Positions 45,090 to 54,702 of a stretch of DNA of 64,000 nt are shown in pieces. The translations under genes and the position numbers were made by a program. This stretch comes from Neisseria elongata subsp. elongata. GTDB lineage: Bacteria; Pseudomonadota; Gammaproteobacteria; Burkholderiales; Neisseriaceae. The notes under the pieces are model-generated. The model searched no databases, was not told the DNA's origin, and worked only from the letters and a program-made list of their open reading frames with translations. Position 1 is the first letter of the stretch. Every line of letters starts with the position of its first letter. The stretch is taken from the NCBI RefSeq assembly GCF_900113545.1, contig NZ_FOPS01000002.1:124001-188000 (forward strand), written 5' to 3'.

Positions 45090-45120
45090 GAGGCTGTCCT
45101 AATTATCTAGAGCAGCCCCA
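45090..45120. repeat. Imperfect palindrome with GAGGCTG end
   Basis: GAGGCTGTCCTAA and the complement of CTAGAGCAGCCCC match at most positions and enclose TTAT. It resembles an insertion-sequence end or a weak hairpin. The 44937-45230 gap also holds a DUS pair near 44957-45020 and nothing else that I can support. Confidence 0.4.
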
Positions 45121-45230
45121 CACTTTAAGATATATAGAGTTTGCAGTTATGGCAAAAGCATAAGAGGAATGTTTTACATTCCTCTTATGCTTGAAGCTAA
45201 ATATTTTGAATAGTGATTTAAAAACTAAAT

Positions 45231-48200
45231 TTAGAAGATTTCACGCCACGAGATACGACGAACTGAATTCAATCGTAAAGGATTCATTGTCATATGAAAT
45301 GAACCATTATCTCCTGAATAAAAAGTAACCGTAACACGTTTGCCATTAATCATCATATCAACTGTTTTGGATTTAGGAGCTAAAATGTTTGAAGCTTCAA
45401 TCATACCTCCAAGTTTATCGTTTTCATCAAATTTGCCATCATTGTTTGTATCAAATATTTTTTCGTTAAACTGACCACCTGTTTTTAAGTCAACAGCAAT
45501 CCGTGCAGTTGCACCATTAAAGCCACATGCATTACTTTCTAAGCTGGCAATAGAGCGCACAGCAGTAAAAGTTGCAACACGATTGCGGTGAATGTTTGAA
45601 GCAGAAACTATAGATTGACCAGGCAATAGTTTAAGTTTCCAGCCCTTATGGGCAGTAGTCAAAGGATTGGTCGTAATCGTATAAAGTTTTTGTTCTAATG
45701 TTTTTTCTGTTGTGCTAACAATAGCATTTACCTCAGTACCAGTACTATTTACAGATTGTTGTAACAAATCAGTTTCTGTTATAGGACCCATATCAGCAAA
45801 TAACCCTAAAGCATAATTTTGGACATTTGATGCAATATCCGATAGAGAGAAATACTGACCAGTTCCAACAACCACATACAGACGTCCCCCAACTTTTTGA
45901 GCAAAGGGAGCTCCTGTTATTGGAGAGTTTGAGCTGGATGGTGAATATAACGGACTTGTACCATAAGGATTACTCCAAGTGTTAGATGCCTGATCATAAT
46001 TAATACGCCAGACTTTTCCTTCATTGTCTCCAACAAAGACTGCTTCAGGGATTCCATCACTATTATCATCATATACAAAAGGCTCGCCTACTCCACTAGA
46101 ACCTAAAGGTATCTTCCAGTAATTACTATTTTGAACCCACGAGTTTGTATTTTGAGCATTGAGAATATATAAATACCCTTTTCCTGAGACATTATTGTAT
46201 CCGCTACTCAAAATAGCTAATGGAGTGCCGGATCCATTTTTTGTAATTGCAGGTTGGCCAACTGTTAATCCTAAATCGCTATCATCCTTATTGGAAAAAT
46301 CCCACAATACATTTGATGCGCTAGGATTACTTAAATTTGTAACATCCAACGCATATATAGAAGATCCTCCCCGACCGGTAGTACCGATTAGAAGCGACTT
46401 AGCTTCGGATCCAAAACATACTTCTGCAGTGATAGGAGAGCCATCATTTATGTATTCATGTACGGCTCCAAGTTTTGCAAAATTATGTAGTTTTGGTAGT
46501 GCAGATTTGGGAATATACCCCATTTTCTCGACACCATTATGATCAAGTATATGTAACATCCCATCATTTGCAGCTACGGCATAATAAGCAGAACGGTTCA
46601 TTACAGTAGAATCGCTGTATGTGCAACCATTTGGAATTCGTTTAGGTTTGAGGATGGTACTAGGCGTTGAATTGATAATTGTACCCATTAAGCTGCTACG
46701 CTTTCTCCATACACTACCTTCTTGAGTACTATCCCCTAATAAATATTTAGTCAAACTTGCCGTATCAAGTGAAGAGTCTTGCTCCTTTAAGGTACTCTCA
46801 AAAGCACTTAAATTGTTCGGAGTAAACTGAACAGTTAAGCCATTTTGTGCTTTTGTAAATACTTTACGATTTATCCATGTTCCAGTATTGTTATGATACG
46901 AATTATTCAGTAGGTCTGCAGCACGCCACTCAGGAATAAAAGTAAGTTTTCCTCCTGATAATCCAAGCCGTTTACCAATTAGATCACCTGCAAGGTCTTT
47001 AACCTTAAAGATGGCCTGTATCGCCATAGTGCTTCCTGTTGCAACATCAACAACGGAATCTTCATAGTCATTAATTGCTATGGCCGCTTGTGATGGATCT
47101 TTATAACTGTTTGCAGATACAAAAGCTTTATTTAGGGCGTCAACCATACTTTCAGGGCTATTGCCTAAAGCAAAATTATTCGGTATTCCGTCAGGGAAAA
47201 GAGTAGGGCTGCTACTTGAGCCTGGTGCATCTTTTGTCCAGCTGTCTCTAGATTGATTTGGCCATTCCACGGAGCCTGGTGCATAGTCAAACCCACCATA
47301 TTTCGCGGCCCAGTAATAGGCATTACCTAATGAGCTGGAATTATTGGCTTCAAACCGTCCCTGACCATTTTCTAAAACATCAATCATAAATGTATTGATA
47401 TTTTGAGTTCCTTTAATATCCTGACGAATATCATTCGTTCTTCCCCAATATGCTAATGCAACAATCCCCGCAGGAGAATAATCTTTTTTTCCTCCTCCTG
47501 CACCTGACCCACGATTTAAATTCCATGAATCCGCACCCAAACCTTTAAATTTTTCTTGATCTAGAATTTTCTTAAGAATATCAGCCGTCTGAATTTCATT
47601 ATCATCTTTAACGCCACTGGTTGGAACGAAATTTGGTAAATCTTTTTCATCATGAGTAAAAGTATCCCCAATCAAGATCATGGTATTAGAGCGGCACTGA
47701 GCTTCAGTAGGCGATGACAAGCCTCGCGTGAGTGGATCATCCCATTTATAAATCATCGGGAATCCGTCAGCCGTAGTTGGATTGATGCCTGCCGTACGCT
47801 GAGTTTGTTCATAATACGATGGCATGCCTTTATTACGTAAATATCGTTGAGCGGTATAAAATAACTCAGCTGCAGTATCGTAACCTTTGTAACTGCCAAA
47901 GTCACCAAATCGGTTGATATAGTTAATGGCACCACTGTTGGCAACCCCTGTTTGATTTGCATCATAAGTATCTGGGTTTACAGCTAATACACCAGAGGTT
48001 GGATCCCATTCTTGACCATAAACCACAGAACCTTCTTGTTGCGTACGATCCAAGTATTTCATGCGGGCACGTAGTACGCCACCACTGACATTGTTACCCT
48101 CTGCCAATTGATAGCTAAATACAGCGAAGCGTGCAGGTCGACTATCCGGTCCGTTGCCACGGCCATACTGCTGCATCAAACCTTCCGGTTTATAGGAATT

Positions 48201-49268
48201 GTTATACCGTCGACAGTTTTTAGGAATATCAGAAATGCCAAATTTCTCATCACAAGCTTTGACCACTACCGGCATAGCTCCATAATTCATATTAGGAGTT
48301 CCCCTGATAGCATTCATTGCCTTCCGTACTTTATCTTTAATTTGTGGATTTTGAGTCTTAGTATCACTTATGCCTCCCCGATTTTGAAACCACAAAGCAC
48401 CGTCGGAGCCATATATCACAGCTTGGACAGAAAATCCCTTATTGTAGAAGAAAATTTTGTTTGCCCACCGAGCTTGGGCAGTAGGGGAAACAGGCTGCCC
48501 ACTATTTAAATTGTGGAAGCCCAGCGGATAACCCCATCCCGGTGCAGTAGTGGGTATCAAAAATGAATCTACCATACTGCCGGGGATAATCCGTTTTAGG
48601 AATGCAAAATCAGCTGGTTTTGCATTTCCCCCCAAGTCAATGGCCCTTAATTTCAACCGATAATGCTCTATACCATTTTGCCCTGTGGGGTGAACAAAAG
48701 CACGACGTAAGAAGGTATTGCTTGGAGTATCACCTGCTTGATAGTTAGATGGGCTGCTACCTATCCCGTATGCTCGATTTCCTCCAGTTAATGCGTGGCG
48801 GAAAATATCTACAGCGGACATGGTGGCCCAATTCAAGAAGTTGCCACTATATTCTTCATCATTGCCACTACACAGACCAACTCGGCCTTGTGCATCAGTA
48901 GTGGCTTTTGAGGAGACATAAAAATGCCCATTAAAATTATGAGGGTCAGAAAATTTATAGCACTTAGTATTATCAAAATAACCTAGATAATAGGTTTTCC
49001 ATTGGTTTTCCCACCGTGCTTCACCTGTTCCCACTCTAAGTGTCGGATAATCTGCCCACATAAAATCATTACTAGAGTAGGCCGCACCTGCAGTTGGATG
49101 TTCTACTGACGGAGTAAGAGTAATGTTAGGTGAATATTGAACATCTACCCCTGTAAGCGGCAAGTTACTAATTGGTACCGTTGCAGATTGAACGGGCAAG
49201 TTGATACCCATCATGGCTAATGCCAATACAGTAGGCTTAAAGATTTGTTTTCTCTCAGGTGTTTTCAT
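45231..49268 (-). CDS. pilC: PilC/PilY1-family type IV pilus tip adhesin
   Basis: A 1345-residue secreted protein with a signal peptide (about 1-29, ending PVQSA). The N-terminal half holds the PilC region (YYLGYFDNTKCYKF, EEYSGNFLNWATMS). The C-terminal half holds the PilY1 beta-propeller, with the calcium-type loop DDNSDGIPEAVFVGDNEGKVWRIN and a second acidic loop DTNNDGKFDENDK near the end. It promotes pilus assembly and adhesion. Meningococcal PilC is about 1040 residues, so this one is long. ATG 49268 has GGAAG at good spacing; ATG 49298 is an alternative. No poly-G tract lies in the signal region, and the gene is AT-rich. Confidence 0.92.
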   Translation of the reverse strand: MKTPERKQIFKPTVLALAMMGINLPVQSATVPISNLPLTGVDVQYSPNITLTPSVEHPTAGAAYSSNDFMWADYPTLRVGTGEARWENQWKTYYLGYFDNTKCYKFSDPHNFNGHFYVSSKATTDAQGRVGLCSGNDEEYSGNFLNWATMSAVDIFRHALTGGNRAYGIGSSPSNYQAGDTPSNTFLRRAFVHPTGQNGIEHYRLKLRAIDLGGNAKPADFAFLKRIIPGSMVDSFLIPTTAPGWGYPLGFHNLNSGQPVSPTAQARWANKIFFYNKGFSVQAVIYGSDGALWFQNRGGISDTKTQNPQIKDKVRKAMNAIRGTPNMNYGAMPVVVKACDEKFGISDIPKNCRRYNNSYKPEGLMQQYGRGNGPDSRPARFAVFSYQLAEGNNVSGGVLRARMKYLDRTQQEGSVVYGQEWDPTSGVLAVNPDTYDANQTGVANSGAINYINRFGDFGSYKGYDTAAELFYTAQRYLRNKGMPSYYEQTQRTAGINPTTADGFPMIYKWDDPLTRGLSSPTEAQCRSNTMILIGDTFTHDEKDLPNFVPTSGVKDDNEIQTADILKKILDQEKFKGLGADSWNLNRGSGAGGGKKDYSPAGIVALAYWGRTNDIRQDIKGTQNINTFMIDVLENGQGRFEANNSSSLGNAYYWAAKYGGFDYAPGSVEWPNQSRDSWTKDAPGSSSSPTLFPDGIPNNFALGNSPESMVDALNKAFVSANSYKDPSQAAIAINDYEDSVVDVATGSTMAIQAIFKVKDLAGDLIGKRLGLSGGKLTFIPEWRAADLLNNSYHNNTGTWINRKVFTKAQNGLTVQFTPNNLSAFESTLKEQDSSLDTASLTKYLLGDSTQEGSVWRKRSSLMGTIINSTPSTILKPKRIPNGCTYSDSTVMNRSAYYAVAANDGMLHILDHNGVEKMGYIPKSALPKLHNFAKLGAVHEYINDGSPITAEVCFGSEAKSLLIGTTGRGGSSIYALDVTNLSNPSASNVLWDFSNKDDSDLGLTVGQPAITKNGSGTPLAILSSGYNNVSGKGYLYILNAQNTNSWVQNSNYWKIPLGSSGVGEPFVYDDNSDGIPEAVFVGDNEGKVWRINYDQASNTWSNPYGTSPLYSPSSSNSPITGAPFAQKVGGRLYVVVGTGQYFSLSDIASNVQNYALGLFADMGPITETDLLQQSVNSTGTEVNAIVSTTEKTLEQKLYTITTNPLTTAHKGWKLKLLPGQSIVSASNIHRNRVATFTAVRSIASLESNACGFNGATARIAVDLKTGGQFNEKIFDTNNDGKFDENDKLGGMIEASNILAPKSKTVDMMINGKRVTVTFYSGDNGSFHMTMNPLRLNSVRRISWREIF

Positions 49269-49298
49269 TTTGACACTTCCATTGTTAGTAAAAGACAT

Positions 49299-49568
49299 TT
49301 CCCTTAGTTTAAATCCGGTTAATAAAAGTAAATTTATTCCAATAATAAAATCAGAAGTTTACTACTTATAGATTATAACCCAGTCATAATGACAGGGAAA
49401 CAAAAATACGCTCATTGAATAACAAATAATTGAGCATTCTTTATTTATACAGCAACTATTCATCAATAGAGCTGGCTTTATCTCGTTGAGGTAATCAGTA
49501 TTTACCAAATTTCGTAAGCAATATTTGGAACAGCCTCAAAAGATATTGCCATCAAATTGTGGATATAT
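49299..49568. other. AT-rich gap upstream of pilC
   Basis: No gene is supported. On the minus strand a TATAAT about 70 bases before pilC may be a -10 element, but no matching -35 is seen. A GAGGCTGTTCC motif reads inward on the minus strand at 49537-49527. Confidence 0.35.
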
Positions 49569-50765
49569 TTACTTTGCGCTGTCGATATTTTGGATGCGTT
49601 TTTCCAAAGCGGCTACGGCGGGCAACTCTTTGCCTTCCAAGAATTCGAGGAACGCGCCGCCGCCGGTGGAGATGTAGCCGATTTGGTCGGTAACGCCGAA
49701 TTTGGCAATCGCCGCCAGCGTGTCGCCGCCGCCCGCAATCGAGAACGCTTTGCTTTGGGCGATGGCTTCGGCAAGGGCTTTCGTGCCGCCTGCGAACTGG
49801 TCAAACTCGAACACGCCGACCGGGCCGTTCCAAACGATGGTGCCTGCGGCTTTGAGCAGTTCGGCAAGTGCGGCGGCGGATTTCGGGCCGATGTCCAAAA
49901 TCATATCGTCTTCGGCAACGTCGGCAATGTCTTTCACGACCGCTTCGGCATCGGCGGCAAAGGCTTTGGCAACGACGACATCGGTCGGCAGCGGTACGGA
50001 GCCGCCTTTGGCTGCCATTTTCGCCATGATTTTTTTGGATTCTTCCACCAAATCATGTTCCGCCAGCGATTTGCCGATGGCTTTGCCTTCCGCCAAGAGG
50101 AAGGTGTTGGCAATGCCGCCGCCGACGATGAGTTGGTCGACTTTGTCCGCCAGCGATTCGAGGATGGTCAGCTTGGTGGACACTTTGCTGCCGGCGACAA
50201 TTGCCACCATCGGGCGCGCGGGCTGCTTCAGGGCTTTGCCCAAAGCGTCGAGTTCGCCCGCCATCAATACGCCGGCGCAGGCAACGGGCGCGGCTTGGGC
50301 AACGGCTTCGGTCGAGGCTTGGGCGCGGTGGGCGGTGCCGAACGCGTCGTTGACGAACATGTCGCACAAGGCGGCATAGGCTTTGCCCAGTTCCAAATCG
50401 TTTTTCTTCTCGCCTTTGTTGATGCGCACGTTTTGCAGCATGACGACATCGCCCGCGTTCAGGGCGGGTTTGTTTTCACGCCAGTCGTTCAATACTTTCA
50501 CGTCTTTGCCCAACAAGCCGCCCAAGTGCACGGCAACGGGCGCGACATCGTCTTCGGGGTGGAACTCGCCTTCGGTCGGACGGCCCAAGTGGGTCATCAC
50601 GATAACGGACGCGCCGTTGTCCAAGCAGTATTTGATGGACGCGAGCGAGGCGCGGATACGGGTGTCGTCGCTGATTTTGCCGTCTTTGAACGGCACGTTC
50701 ATATCGGCGCGGATGAGGACGGTTTTGCCCTGCACGTTTTGTTCGGTCAGTTTCAGAAATGCCAT
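49569..50765 (-). CDS. pgk: Phosphoglycerate kinase
   Basis: Pgk transfers phosphate between 1,3-bisphosphoglycerate and ADP in glycolysis. The 398-residue protein has the substrate motif [13 protein letters not shown], the hinge region with [21 protein letters not shown], and the nucleotide site GGGDTLAAI plus [16 protein letters not shown] 50765 gives [11 protein letters not shown], the family start; the longer frame passes through two DUS. Confidence 0.97.
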   Translation of the reverse strand: MAFLKLTEQNVQGKTVLIRADMNVPFKDGKISDDTRIRASLASIKYCLDNGASVIVMTHLGRPTEGEFHPEDDVAPVAVHLGGLLGKDVKVLNDWRENKPALNAGDVVMLQNVRINKGEKKNDLELGKAYAALCDMFVNDAFGTAHRAQASTEAVAQAAPVACAGVLMAGELDALGKALKQPARPMVAIVAGSKVSTKLTILESLADKVDQLIVGGGIANTFLLAEGKAIGKSLAEHDLVEESKKIMAKMAAKGGSVPLPTDVVVAKAFAADAEAVVKDIADVAEDDMILDIGPKSAAALAELLKAAGTIVWNGPVGVFEFDQFAGGTKALAEAIAQSKAFSIAGGGDTLAAIAKFGVTDQIGYISTGGGAFLEFLEGKELPAVAALEKRIQNIDSAK

Positions 50766-50835
50766 GATGTATCCTTTGTGAAAGTTGGAAATGGTATGAA
50801 GGCGTTGATTATCCGCCGACGTTTGGAAGCCGTAA

Positions 50836-50876
50836 AGGCCGTCTGAAAAGCTATAATCCCGTTTTTCAGACGGCCT
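50836..50876. repeat. DUS inverted pair with TATAAT in the loop
   Basis: Fourteen-base arms (50836-50849 and 50863-50876) enclose a thirteen-base loop with TATAAT at 50852-50857. It lies between the divergent pgk and GNAT genes, where a terminator is not needed. Confidence 0.6.
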
Positions 50877-50892
50877 GAAACAGGAAAAACCC

Positions 50893-51384
50893 ATGCAAAC
50901 CCGCATCATCCCGCTGGCGGCTTGCCCTCGGCACATCGGACAACTGGCTCTTGCTTTGCACGCCGAATGGCGCGACTTTGCGCCGTGGAGCGAAATGGAG
51001 AAAATCCGCGCCTATTATGCCCGCTGCTTGGACGGCGGCGGGTTGCCGCTGGCCTGGCTGGCGGTGGACGGCGAAAACCGCCTGCTCGGTTCGGCGGCTT
51101 TGAAGCGGCACGACATTGCCGAATTGCCGCAATACGAATATTGGCTGGGCGACGTGTTCGTGCTGCCCGAAGCGCGCGGGTGCGGCATTGGGGCGCGTTT
51201 AATCGAACACGCGCTGCAACAGGCGCGGGAAATGGCCTTGCCCGAACTTTACCTCTACACGCCCGACGTGCAGGCCGTGTACGCCAAATACGGTTGGCGC
51301 GAAATCGAAACGCGTCGGCACAACGGGGAAATTGTGTCGGTGATGCGGTTGTGTTTGGGCGGTAGGGAAGGGGAGGCCGTCTGA
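50893..51384 (+). CDS. GNAT family N-acetyltransferase
   Basis: A 163-residue acetyltransferase with the acetyl-CoA motif in [24 protein letters not shown] (Q/RxxGxG/A type) and strand [17 protein letters not shown]. The acceptor is unknown. ATG 50893 has AGGAAAA upstream. The last codons EAV-stop come from a DUS, so the gene ends in the uptake sequence. It is convergent with the TlpA-like gene. Confidence 0.85.
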   Translation: MQTRIIPLAACPRHIGQLALALHAEWRDFAPWSEMEKIRAYYARCLDGGGLPLAWLAVDGENRLLGSAALKRHDIAELPQYEYWLGDVFVLPEARGCGIGARLIEHALQQAREMALPELYLYTPDVQAVYAKYGWREIETRRHNGEIVSVMRLCLGGREGEAV

Positions 51385-51436
51385 AAGTCAGGTTTCAAAG
51401 CCTTACCCGTCCGTTGAAATGGTTTTCAGACGGCCT

Positions 51437-51910
51437 TTATTTGCATTCGGCGCGTACTTTTTGTACGGCCGCATCCAGTTTTTTACTGTCAACGCCGCCG
51501 AGTATGGCCTCTTTCTTGCCGCACTTCACCGCTTCTACAGTGGTAAACGGTAAGGCTCCGACACTGTTGCCCAGATTTTTCATGAAACTGCGGTTGTCTT
51601 TGCCCGCGTAGTGCCAGATCGGATAGGAAACGGGCGTGGTTTTCAGGAAGGGCGGCAGGTTTTCTTTACGATCGATGGCAATGCCGATCAAATCGATGCT
51701 GCCTTTTTTCTGTTTTTTATACCAGGCCGACATTTCTGGCATTTCCTTCACACAGGGTTTGCAGTACGAACCCCAGAAATTGATGATGCGGACGGGGGCT
51801 TTCAGATTGTTCAAGTCCTGCGGTTTGCCGTCGGGGAAGGAAACCAGGTCGGAAGCAGCGGCGGGCAGTACGGTCAGTGCAAGCAGCAGGGCGGTCAGTT
51901 TGGCATTCAT
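51437..51910 (-). CDS. TlpA-like thioredoxin-fold protein
   Basis: A 157-residue periplasmic protein: signal peptide 1-19 (ending PAAAS), then a thioredoxin-like domain with active site CKPC (Cys50, Cys53) in INFWGSYCKPCVKEMP and cis-Pro in ALPFTTV. Two further cysteines lie near the C-terminus (VKCGKK and RAEC). It is a TlpA/ResA-like reductase whose partner is not known, the second of the window. Confidence 0.86.
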   Translation of the reverse strand: MNAKLTALLLALTVLPAAASDLVSFPDGKPQDLNNLKAPVRIINFWGSYCKPCVKEMPEMSAWYKKQKKGSIDLIGIAIDRKENLPPFLKTTPVSYPIWHYAGKDNRSFMKNLGNSVGALPFTTVEAVKCGKKEAILGGVDSKKLDAAVQKVRAECK

Positions 51911-52051
51911 GGCGGATACTCCGTGGTTTGGGTCTAAACGCCGCCATTATAAGCCTTTCCCGGCAGATGGGTTTGAGTGCGGGCAAATTTTGCCGACAAC
52001 CCCGCGCGGGCTTACAATACGCCTTATTCCCAACCTTCACGGAAAATGATG

Positions 52052-52414
52052 ATGACCGCCGTTACCCTTTATCACAATCCCCGCTGTTCCAAATCCCGCG
52101 CCGCCGCTGACTATCTGGCGCAGCAAAACGTAGAAACCCGTATTGTCCGCTACCTCGACACGCCGCCGGACATCGCCGTACTGCGCGAAATCTTCGGCAA
52201 GCTGGGTCTGGCTGACGTGCGCGGCATGATGCGGGTGAAAGACGATTTATACCGCGAATTGAAACTGGACGATCCGTCGTTGGACAATGAAGCCCTGCTC
52301 GCCGCGATTGCGGCCCATCCCGCCCTGTTGGAAAGACCAATTGCCGTCTTGGGCGACAAAGCCGCCATCGGCCGCCCGACGGAAAATATTGCGGCTTTGC
52401 TGGCGGGAGAATAG
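52052..52414 (+). CDS. ArsC-family arsenate reductase
   Basis: A 120-residue thioredoxin-fold protein of the ArsC family, with the catalytic cysteine in YHNPRCSKSR (Cys12) and downstream RPIAVLGDKAAIGRP, which holds the arginine pair and matches the YfgD/ArsC type. It may reduce arsenate with glutaredoxin; a gene for glutaredoxin lies at 54.7 kb, but the link is only inferred. Three ATGs in a row (52046, 52049, 52052); the last has the best spacing from GGA. Confidence 0.85.
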   Translation: MTAVTLYHNPRCSKSRAAADYLAQQNVETRIVRYLDTPPDIAVLREIFGKLGLADVRGMMRVKDDLYRELKLDDPSLDNEALLAAIAAHPALLERPIAVLGDKAAIGRPTENIAALLAGE

Positions 52415-52451
52415 GCCGTCTGAAAAAACGGATTCAGGAAAGGAACAGGAT

Positions 52452-53111
52452 TTGCATCGCCCGTTTTCGGCACACCGCTCGCTTTGGGCTTATTTGTGGC
52501 GCGGCATCAAAATCAGCATCGTCCTCATGATCATGCTGCCCGTATTTTGCGGCGTGCAGGTGTATCGTTCGGGGGCTGCCGCACTGCCGCAGGATTACAG
52601 TGGTGACGCGGCGGTGGTGCTGGGTGCGGCGGCGTGGGATTCGCGCCCCTCGCCCGTGTTCCGCGAACGCATCAACCACGCTATCGTGCTCTACCAAAGC
52701 GGCAAAGTGCGCAAACTGGCGTTTACCGGCGGCGCGATAAAGCCGGGCTTTATGAGCGAGGCGGAAGTGGGTATGCGTTACGCCGTGCGGCAGGGTGTGC
52801 CGGTACACGACATTCTGGTAGAAAAAACCTCGCGCACCACTTACGAAAACCTGTACAACATCCGCCCGCTGCTCAACGAACAAGGGTTGCAAAACAACGT
52901 GATTGTCAGCGACCCGCTGCATCTGGCGCGCGCCGGAGTGATGGCCGAAGACTTAGGGATGGAGGCCGAACTGTCGGCCACACCGACCACGCGCTACACC
53001 GACCGCGCCGACAAAATCAAATTCTGGCTGCGCGAAACCTTTTTACTGTCCGGCTACTACATCTGGCGTGTCGGGCACGGCCTGATGGCGTTTGCCGGAC
53101 TGGGCGGTTAA
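52452..53111 (+). CDS. YdcF/SanA-like DUF218 membrane protein
   Basis: A 219-residue protein with one N-terminal helix (about 20-37) and a periplasmic DUF218 domain: AAVVLGAAAWDSRPSPVFRERINHAI, LAFTGGAIKPG, ILVEKTSRTTYENL, and VSDPLHLARAGVMA. SanA-like members affect envelope integrity and vancomycin sensitivity. The best start is TTG 52452 with AGGA just upstream; the first ATGs lie inside the membrane helix. It follows the arsC-like gene by 37 bases, with a DUS between. Confidence 0.82.
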   Translation: MHRPFSAHRSLWAYLWRGIKISIVLMIMLPVFCGVQVYRSGAAALPQDYSGDAAVVLGAAAWDSRPSPVFRERINHAIVLYQSGKVRKLAFTGGAIKPGFMSEAEVGMRYAVRQGVPVHDILVEKTSRTTYENLYNIRPLLNEQGLQNNVIVSDPLHLARAGVMAEDLGMEAELSATPTTRYTDRADKIKFWLRETFLLSGYYIWRVGHGLMAFAGLGG

Positions 53112-53123
53112 AGTAAACCGCCT

Positions 53124-53152
53124 TGCCGCAGGCGGCCGAATTTGCTACCATC
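53124..53152 (+). promoter_or_regulatory. Promoter of the metK leader
   Basis: TTGCCG (53124-53129) and TACCAT (53147-53152) with a 17-base spacer, about 250 bases before metK. Confidence 0.5.
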
Positions 53153-53158
53153 CGCCCC

Positions 53159-53305
53159 GCATTAAGAGTTGGGATTTCCATGCCAACCTGCTTTTACGGT
53201 TTTGACAGGTAAAGTAAGGTGGACGGCCGCGAAAAAAAGGCCGATGTGGCTTCGTTCGAACAGAACGGCGCAATCCGAATCCCGCTTGAATGCGGGTATT
53301 TTTTT
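53159..53305 (+). promoter_or_regulatory. metK leader RNA with candidate attenuator
   Basis: Between the promoter and metK lies a structured leader. Predicted helices are GTTGG/CCAAC (around the start of a small open frame), TTTTAC/GTAAAG with an outer CCT/AGG, GGCC/GGCC and CGTTC/GAACG. It ends in a terminator, CCCGC (53281-53285), TTGAAT, GCGGG (53292-53296), T-run to 53305. A DUS pair and the metK start follow. I do not recognise a known SAM riboswitch class. Confidence 0.45.
53180..53212 (+). CDS. Possible ten-residue leader peptide of metK
   Basis: ATG to TAA encodes [14 protein letters not shown] lies five bases upstream and the start codon sits in the loop of a small hairpin. It has one Cys and no downstream Met codon. 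It may be a leader peptide that controls attenuation, or chance. Confidence 0.3.
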   Translation: MPTCFYGFDR

Positions 53306-53402
53306 GCCCGTTTCCCGGCCGTCTGAAACGGAAAAAGATTTTTCAGACGGCCTCACCAGACAAATAGGCCGCCTGAACACGGCCTGCCGAAGAAAGACAG
53401 TC

Positions 53403-54572
53403 ATGAGCGAATACCTTTTCACATCCGAATCCGTTTCCGAAGGCCATCCCGATAAAGTGGCCGACCAAATTTCCGATGCCATCCTGGATGCCGTATTGGC
53501 GCAAGACCCCAAAGCGCGCGTCGCGGCGGAAACCCTGGTAAACACCGGTTTGTGCGTGTTGGCTGGCGAAATCACCACCACTGCCCATGTGGACTACATC
53601 AAAGTCGCACGCGAAACCATCAAACGCATCGGCTACAACTCGTCCGAGCTGGGCTTTGATGCCAACGGTTGCGCAATCGGCGTGTACTACGACCAGCAAT
53701 CCCACGACATCGCCCAAGGCGTGAACGAAGGCGAAGGCATCGACCTGGACCAAGGCGCGGGCGACCAAGGTTTGATGTTCGGCTACGCCTGCGACGAAAC
53801 CCCGACCCTGATGCCGTTTGCCATCTATTACAGCCACCGCCTGATGCAGCGTCAAAGCGAATTGCGCAAAGATGGCCGCCTGCCTTGGCTGCGTCCCGAC
53901 GCAAAAGCGCAGCTGACCGTGGTTTACGACAGCGAAACCGGCAAAGTAAAACGCATCGACACCGTCGTCCTGTCCACCCAGCATGATCCGTCTATCGGTT
54001 ACGAAGAGCTGAAAAACGCCGTGATCGAACACATCATCAAACCGGTTCTGCCGCCCGAAATGCTGACTGCCGAAACCAAATACCTGATCAACCCGACCGG
54101 CCGTTTCGTCATCGGCGGCCCGCAAGGCGACTGCGGTCTGACCGGCCGCAAAATCATCGTCGATACCTACGGCGGCGCAGCTCCGCACGGCGGCGGCGCG
54201 TTCTCCGGCAAAGACCCGTCCAAAGTGGACCGTTCCGCCGCCTACGCCTGCCGTTATGTCGCGAAAAACATCGTTGCCGCAGGTTTGGCAACCCAATGTC
54301 AGATTCAGGTTTCCTACGCCATCGGCGTTGCCGAACCGACTTCGATTTCCATCGATACTTTCGGCACAGGCAAAATCAGTGAAGACAAACTGATTGCCTT
54401 AGTTCGCGAACATTTCGACCTGCGCCCCAAAGGCATCGTCCAAATGCTCGACCTCTTGCGCCCGATTTACAGCAAATCCGCCGCATACGGCCATTTCGGC
54501 CGCGAAGAGCCCGAATTTACTTGGGAGCGCACCGACAAAGCGGCCGCATTGAAAGCGGCAGCGGGGCTGTAA
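53403..54572 (+). CDS. metK: S-adenosylmethionine synthetase
   Basis: MetK makes S-adenosylmethionine from methionine and ATP. The 389-residue protein has [13 protein letters not shown] near residue 13, the signature [12 protein letters not shown], and [19 protein letters not shown] 53403 gives the family N-terminus [18 protein letters not shown]. The gene has its own promoter and leader and ends in the longest DUS-pair hairpin of the window. Confidence 0.98.
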   Translation: MSEYLFTSESVSEGHPDKVADQISDAILDAVLAQDPKARVAAETLVNTGLCVLAGEITTTAHVDYIKVARETIKRIGYNSSELGFDANGCAIGVYYDQQSHDIAQGVNEGEGIDLDQGAGDQGLMFGYACDETPTLMPFAIYYSHRLMQRQSELRKDGRLPWLRPDAKAQLTVVYDSETGKVKRIDTVVLSTQHDPSIGYEELKNAVIEHIIKPVLPPEMLTAETKYLINPTGRFVIGGPQGDCGLTGRKIIVDTYGGAAPHGGGAFSGKDPSKVDRSAAYACRYVAKNIVAAGLATQCQIQVSYAIGVAEPTSISIDTFGTGKISEDKLIALVREHFDLRPKGIVQMLDLLRPIYSKSAAYGHFGREEPEFTWERTDKAAALKAAAGL

Positions 54573-54582
54573 ACATCCTGAT

Positions 54583-54638
54583 GCGGCAAAAGGCCGTCTG
54601 AAAACAGGCGGAGGCGTTTTCAGACGGCCTTTTGCCGC
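54583..54638. terminator. DUS-pair terminator after metK
   Basis: Twenty-three-base perfect arms (54583-54605 and 54616-54638) around a ten-base loop; each arm contains a DUS. Confidence 0.85.
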
Positions 54639-54702
54639 CGCGCCCCTTGCAATCCCACGGCCCGCCCCCATAATGGCGGCCTGTTTGATACGAAAGCCGC
54701 AT

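Noticed and set aside
49557-50846. 429-codon open frame antisense to pgk
   Set aside because: Shadow of pgk with biased composition and no start signal.
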